A DNA stretch of 28,764 nucleotides from a virus. How positions within the stretch are numbered: the first letter of the stretch is position 1; each line of letters opens with the position of its first letter. Below are positions 25,020 to 28,764 of this stretch, one piece after another. The position numbers were made by a program, and so were the translations under genes. The DNA lies in the IMG/VR virus record IMGVR_UViG_3300041964_000042, positions 1 to 28,764 of that record, one strand, 5' to 3'. Under the pieces are notes generated by a model. The model searched no databases. It was not told the DNA's origin and saw nothing but the letters and a program-made list of their open reading frames with translations.

Positions 25020-25189
25020 ACGCGGTTCGTTTTGACCGCAACCAGGCCGATGAAGGCGTAGAGGATGGCGAGAATTACGAGCGGGATCCACAACGGAGAG
25101 AGCACCCAGAGCCAGTCCCAATGGATCACGCCGCAGAGCTTGAGGGTCACAAATGCGACCGTGAGCAGGGAGGCTAGTGAGATTTTCAT
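25016..25189 (-). CDS. Small membrane protein (57 residues)
   Basis: From ATG 25189 to TGA 25016: MKISLASLLTVAFVTLKLCG, VIHWDWLWVLSPLWIPLVIL, AILYAFIGLVAVKTNRV. Two hydrophobic stretches flank a Trp-rich turn. Small phage proteins of this shape, with the 'WxWxWVLSPLWIPL' feel, are common and have been labelled 'transmembrane Fragile-X-F protein' in some annotations, a name with no functional basis. The next ATG overlaps its stop by 4 nt. Confidence 0.75.
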   Translation of the reverse strand: MKISLASLLTVAFVTLKLCGVIHWDWLWVLSPLWIPLVILAILYAFIGLVAVKTNRV

Positions 25190-25237
25190 CTGCCGAAAAT
25201 CATCCCTCCCCCGCCCCGCTTAGACAATAGGTCGGAG

Positions 25238-25729
25238 CTACTTTGGTGGCGTGAACGTGGCGTGATCTTCCGATTTTTGGCAGGAAGGTGGCGCAACCCA
25301 CTTCTCGAACTCTTCATTGCTCCGGATCTGAATGATGCGCCCGGTCGGGCCGCGCTCGATGTCCGCTGGTGGCAGGACGCGCGAGAGGAAGCGACTGGCG
25401 AGCTTGCGCGCCCAAGTGCGCTCCGTGACGCCAAGTCGCTGGCGGAGAGCGGCCGACTTCTCCCAGTGGCTAGGCATGCCGACGGTGAAGCCCTCCGCCA
25501 GGAGTGCATCGACAGCCTGGGAGAGGAACTCTTCTTTCGTCCGGCCATGGATGAGGAAGACTTTTTCCAAAGGGAGGCGTCGCGATGATAGCGTATATGA
25601 CAAGATCCCGCCACCGATCGGGCAGGACGGAGCTTCCGGAAGTGGCAGCATACGCTGCCGGGCGGAGAGCTCCGAACCTGGCCGACCGTTCGGTAACACT
25701 GCAGCGCGCGAGTCAACTAGCGGCGCCAT
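25238..25729 (-). CDS. Winged-HTH-like hypothetical protein
   Basis: ATG 25729 overlaps the terminase stop by 13 nt. The first ~50 residues are low in structure; a later TTG start at ~25570 (LEKVFLIHGRTKEEFLSQAV) is an alternative. The core looks like winged helix-turn-helix: AVDALLAEGFTVGMPSHWEK, SAALRQRLGVTERTWARKLA, then strand-rich GPTGRIIQIRSNEEFEKWVA. The 'LGVTERTWARKLA' helix would be the recognition helix. Such genes beside terminases may regulate packaging or late transcription; this is inference. Confidence 0.6.
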   Translation of the reverse strand: MAPLVDSRAAVLPNGRPGSELSARQRMLPLPEAPSCPIGGGILSYTLSSRRLPLEKVFLIHGRTKEEFLSQAVDALLAEGFTVGMPSHWEKSAALRQRLGVTERTWARKLASRFLSRVLPPADIERGPTGRIIQIRSNEEFEKWVAPPSCQKSEDHATFTPPK

Positions 25730-27693
25730 CCGCTCACGAAACCTCCAGGCTTCGCGCCGGCGGGATTAACGAAACGGCGGACCGGTTTGCTCGACGCCGG
25801 AGATTTTCCAGACGCGTCTGGAAAATTGCCGGCCGCTGAGGGCTCGGTCGGTTTCTCGCCTGCCTCAAGGACGCGGAGTTCGCGGGCAAGTTTCGAGTAG
25901 TTCGGCCGCAGAATCTTCTCAATCGCCATACAGCCGACGGTGCCGTCGAGCGCCTCGTTGCGGACGCCTTTCTCGCACCCGAACCATTTGTGCCAATTGC
26001 CATCGCGGCCCTGGCGGTCCTCGCTGTCTTCGGCGAGCAACATTTTGAAGAAGACTTCGGAGAACTGGCCTTTTCGCGGATAGTGCCGGTAGCCAGTGCT
26101 GACCGGATTATCCTGAGCCAGGCGTTGGTAAATGATCTCCTTCGCGATGTGGGTGCCGAGGTGCCAGACGCTGGTCCCGTGTTTACCTTCCTTTCGCGCC
26201 CGCTTTTCCACGAGCGGCCGCGAAAGCTCTGTAGATCCGCGCGAGGAATAGATCCGGCGCCGGGCCCGCGGCCGCGTGAAATCGTGGACGTGGTCGGCCC
26301 AGTTGCCGCAATCGACCAGACCGCCGGCGATGCGGAGGATCTTCCCGCTTGGATGGGAATACGTGGTCGTCAGCAGGATGCGATCGAGCTCGGCCCAGAC
26401 GCCTTGGTGAGGCTTCACGAGCGGCGAACCTTTGATGACCTGGTAGTCGAGATCCCAGACTTGCTGGTTCTCGCCGAAACCTTGAATGAAGAGCTCGAGA
26501 CGATTCGCCTGCACATCGACGAAGAAGACGATGAGCAGGACGCCGGCGGGGAGCATAACGTCCGGGTCGTAATCTTCCCGGCGCTCAAAGAGGACGGAAT
26601 GTTCGGGCTTCACGTCGCTGGCCGCTTGGTAGGTTTCGGCGTCGCGGCGGTTCACCATGACTCGGCGCGAGCGCTCCGGGTTATCAGATTTCTCGACGTC
26701 GATCTCTTCCTGGGCGAGGAGCTGGAGGAAGCCGCCGGGAAACTTGAGCGGATCGGTCGCGTGCGGCCACAGGAGCGCGTTGGCGTGAAAGCCGCGCTTT
26801 CCGCGGAACGAGTTGCGCGGCTTCCATTCGCCCGCGCGCGCCATTGTCACGCGTTGCGTGTCGTCGATGTGGTCGTTACACCGGGGACAGGCCAAACGCG
26901 CCCCTGCTGGATTCTCGACGTCATACACCAGGTGCCGGCGATGCATGACGAACGGCTCGCCGCCGCAAATCGGGCACGTGACGAACCATTCGTTGTAATC
27001 GCTCTCGAGGAGTTTCGCTTCGATGCGGCTCTTTCCCTTCAGGCTTGGGTAACTGCAATAAACCTCGCGGGTGTCCGGGAACTCATCGCCACGGCCTTTG
27101 AACTGCTTAACCTGGTCTCCCTCGTCACTCTGAACTTCGACGATCGCGTCGATCTCGTCGGCGTACAGCCGGTTGCCTTTCGCGCGGCGAATGTCGCCGG
27201 GCGAGTTCGCACCGACCATGTCGATCAGGCCTCCCGGGTAGATCTTGTGAAGGAGCGTATTGTCGCTCTTTCGTCGGCCGGTGCCGTCGCCGATGAGCGC
27301 GCCGAGGCTGGGCGTCGGGTCGATCAGTTCGCGCTGGAGCTGGTCCTTGCTCCACTTCTTCGCCTGGCCCAACGTCGGCCACATGACGAAGATGTCCGAC
27401 GGTAGTTCGTCGATCCAGTAGCCGATCGCGTTCAGAACGACCTCAGACTTCCCGCCGCGCGAGTAGAGCTGAAAGATCGACTCCTGGACCGTCGGATCGA
27501 ACAGCGAATCGAACATCGCGCGCTGGTAGGGGGCGTAGTCGAACGAGAACGGTCGCGAGGCGCCGTGCTTTGCCGGCATGCGTCGGACCTGCTCGGCCCA
27601 CTCTGGGGGCGGCTTAATCGCCCAGGTGCTAAAGCATCGATCGAGATACTGTGTGCGCCGCTTCCGCCGTTCGGCCAGGGAGATATCATCCAC
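25717..27693 (-). CDS. Terminase large subunit, GpA family
   Basis: 658 residues, intact. The N-terminal ATPase has a Walker A-like loop near residues 78-84 (YSRGGKSEV), a Walker B (LYADEID) at 177-182 and the motif MVGANSPGDIRRAKGNRLYA between. A zinc-ribbon-like insertion carries C240, C243, C269 and C272. The nuclease half begins about residue 395 with VLLIVFFVDVQANRLELFIQ, with an acidic DVQANRLE site, then NWADHVHD and NEALDGTVGCMAIEKI. It cuts concatemeric DNA and pumps it into the prohead; GpA-type enzymes usually act at cos sites. Overlaps the small subunit by 8 nt. Confidence 0.95.
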   Translation of the reverse strand: MDDISLAERRKRRTQYLDRCFSTWAIKPPPEWAEQVRRMPAKHGASRPFSFDYAPYQRAMFDSLFDPTVQESIFQLYSRGGKSEVVLNAIGYWIDELPSDIFVMWPTLGQAKKWSKDQLQRELIDPTPSLGALIGDGTGRRKSDNTLLHKIYPGGLIDMVGANSPGDIRRAKGNRLYADEIDAIVEVQSDEGDQVKQFKGRGDEFPDTREVYCSYPSLKGKSRIEAKLLESDYNEWFVTCPICGGEPFVMHRRHLVYDVENPAGARLACPRCNDHIDDTQRVTMARAGEWKPRNSFRGKRGFHANALLWPHATDPLKFPGGFLQLLAQEEIDVEKSDNPERSRRVMVNRRDAETYQAASDVKPEHSVLFERREDYDPDVMLPAGVLLIVFFVDVQANRLELFIQGFGENQQVWDLDYQVIKGSPLVKPHQGVWAELDRILLTTTYSHPSGKILRIAGGLVDCGNWADHVHDFTRPRARRRIYSSRGSTELSRPLVEKRARKEGKHGTSVWHLGTHIAKEIIYQRLAQDNPVSTGYRHYPRKGQFSEVFFKMLLAEDSEDRQGRDGNWHKWFGCEKGVRNEALDGTVGCMAIEKILRPNYSKLARELRVLEAGEKPTEPSAAGNFPDASGKSPASSKPVRRFVNPAGAKPGGFVSGWRR

Positions 27694-28126
27694 GGCCCCG
27701 GACGCCTTTCTGTCGGGCTTCCTTTTCCCGGGCTTCCGGCATCGCGCGGAAGCCAGCGAAGATGGTGTTGATCAGTTCCTGCGTCAGGACCTTGCCCTTG
27801 GCGTTCTTCAGCGACGCCGAGATTGCTTGGAAGGTCTCATTATCGACCTGGTCAATGACGGCGTGCGGGATTCGCTCTTTCCGCTCCGACTCATTCCGCG
27901 TTCTGGTGAGTGCCGCCTGCTCTAGCGCCAGCTCCTTCCGCGCCTGCTCGAGCGACTTCCCATCCGAGTCGGCGCCGTAGAGAAGAGCCAGTGCGATCGC
28001 TGAATCGTAGAGGTGCGCTCCTTTCGGTCCGTCCTCATGCAACACGCCGGACAGGCGCGTTGTGATCGTGCGCCGGTCTTTGCCGGTGAGATTGCTCAGC
28101 TCATTGACGGATAAAAGCTCTGCCAT
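27686..28126 (-). CDS. Terminase small subunit, Nu1-like
   Basis: 146 residues. The N-terminal MAELLSVNELSNLTGKDRRT, ITTRLSGV is a DNA-binding helix-turn-helix of the Nu1 type, with HLYDSAIALALLYGAD after it. Residues ~60-110 are a charged coiled coil (RKELALEQAALTRTRNESER). The C-terminal helices (TFQAISASLKNAKGKVLTQE) likely bind the large subunit. It recognises the packaging site; a cos site would be expected just upstream (right), but I see no convincing one within the window. Confidence 0.82.
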   Translation of the reverse strand: MAELLSVNELSNLTGKDRRTITTRLSGVLHEDGPKGAHLYDSAIALALLYGADSDGKSLEQARKELALEQAALTRTRNESERKERIPHAVIDQVDNETFQAISASLKNAKGKVLTQELINTIFAGFRAMPEAREKEARQKGVRGRG

Positions 28127-28318
28127 ACGAGGGCAGAGCGCGTGTCAGCTGGAGTCTTGTTGTGGAGCATAGGGCCACTTGGCATCTAACGAAAAAGAGG
28201 GCGTTCGGAACCGCTGGGGCCAAACCGCCAAGGAGGACCCGTGCTTTTTCGTCCCCCATGGCCCTTGCGTTGGAAGCGGCTTGAGTGCTCAGCAGCGCGC
28301 CATCATCCTTCATGGGTC

Positions 28319-28693
28319 GTGAAGAGCACAGATCACATTCAGTATTCCAGCCGCCTCATGTACGGTTTTGGGGCACGTGTTTCGTTACCGTTCTGCAACT
28401 CCTGAGCGATCCACGCGCGCATCACTAGACTTCGCGGGGCTCGTTGCCACAGTGCCCCTGTCGGTCGCGTCTGCCATGCTTCTCGAAATCCTTGCGAGCA
28501 GAGAAGAGGATTACGGTGCAGCGTACGGCACGACGTGCATTGTATCCGCGCTCGCGGTTTCGATCGGAATACTCACAATGTCGCGGTTGTTCTCGGCTTT
28601 CTCTTTCTGGGCAGGTATTGCCCTCGTGGCTGGAATCATTTGGCGTTCGCGACCTTTTTCGGCGTTATTAAACTCATGGACGAACGGCGGTGA
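28319..28693 (+). CDS. Membrane protein, plus strand, outside or at the edge of the late operon (frameshifted)
   Basis: Divergent from the terminase. The clearest frame is open from about 28377 to the right edge: FRYRSATPERSTRASLDFAG, LVATVPLSVASAMLLEILAS, YGTTCIVSALAVSIGILTMS and LFSAFSFWAGIALVAGIIWR, three likely membrane helices. Dropping a G near 28369 joins an upstream start at GTG 28319 (KSTDHIQYSSRLMYGFG). Adding one T near 28654 gives PFFGVIKLMDERR and a stop at 28691-28693; otherwise the frame stays open to the window end. I do not recognise a family. It may be a phage or host gene. The 185 bases between it and the small terminase hold nothing I can support. Confidence 0.42.
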
Positions 28694-28764
28694 GCGACCG
28701 TTACATCGTCCAGCCGGATCCGCGCGGCGGCAGCCGCCTTTCAGGCCGCTGATCCCGTGGCCGC

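Noticed and set aside
25990-27405. A 471-residue plus-strand open frame opposite the large terminase
   Set aside because: It mirrors the intact terminase, whose motifs are unambiguous. Long antisense frames are expected at this GC content and this one shows no family features.
28101-28313. 70-residue minus-strand frame upstream of the small terminase
   Set aside because: It overlaps the start of the terminase small subunit, has no coherent motif, and lacks a ribosome site.
28690-28764. GC-rich inverted segments near the right edge as a cos site
   Set aside because: Short imperfect complementarity is common at this GC content, and no recognisable cos motif can be supported.

Overview
The window holds most of the late (packaging, head, tail and lysis) region of a lambda-like tailed phage, probably a siphovirus prophage, lying beside a bacterial tRNA-Glu(CTC) gene. 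The sequence is GC-rich and almost all phage genes run leftward on the minus strand. The tRNA and the 3' end of an unrecognised plus-strand gene sit at the extreme left, so the left prophage border is probably within about 198-444. No integrase, repressor or replication genes are visible; they would lie beyond the right edge. The host cannot be named from sequence alone. The proteins remind me of prophages from Verrucomicrobiota and relatives, but that is weak inference.

Reading in transcription order (right to left): a Nu1-like small terminase and GpA-type large terminase (28.1-25.7 kb); seven small or unrecognised genes, including a winged-HTH-like protein and a one- or two-TM protein (25.7-22.5 kb); a gpW-position protein and a lambda-family portal (23.1-20.7 kb); a ParB-like fragment and an HK97-type prohead protease that appears fused through a scaffold-like linker to the major capsid protein (20.7-18.6 kb); an Ala/Lys-tailed protein, an intrinsic terminator, then small head-tail and tail genes (18.5-15.5 kb); tail chaperones with a lambda G/GT-like -1 slippery site (A9, 15045-15053); a gpZ-position protein, tape measure and tail-tip genes (14.8-11.4 kb); a DUF1360-like membrane protein and a very cysteine-rich protein (11.4-9.9 kb); baseplate and fibre genes (9.5-2.1 kb) with a holin-like gene in the middle; and finally an alpha/beta hydrolase and a CHAP endolysin (1.7-0.4 kb). 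One small plus-strand secreted Cys-rich gene (1840-2062) is convergent with the fibre gene.

The dominant oddity is the large number of single-base frame changes, many at short homopolymers, in 0.4-2.9, 7.4-14.9 and 19.5-20.6 kb, while the terminase, portal, mature capsid and a 3.3 kb fibre frame are intact. Protein similarity continues across each break. This looks more like indel errors in the assembly than prophage decay, but it cannot be decided here. Genes in those zones are described as frame-spanning composites and their internal details are less certain.
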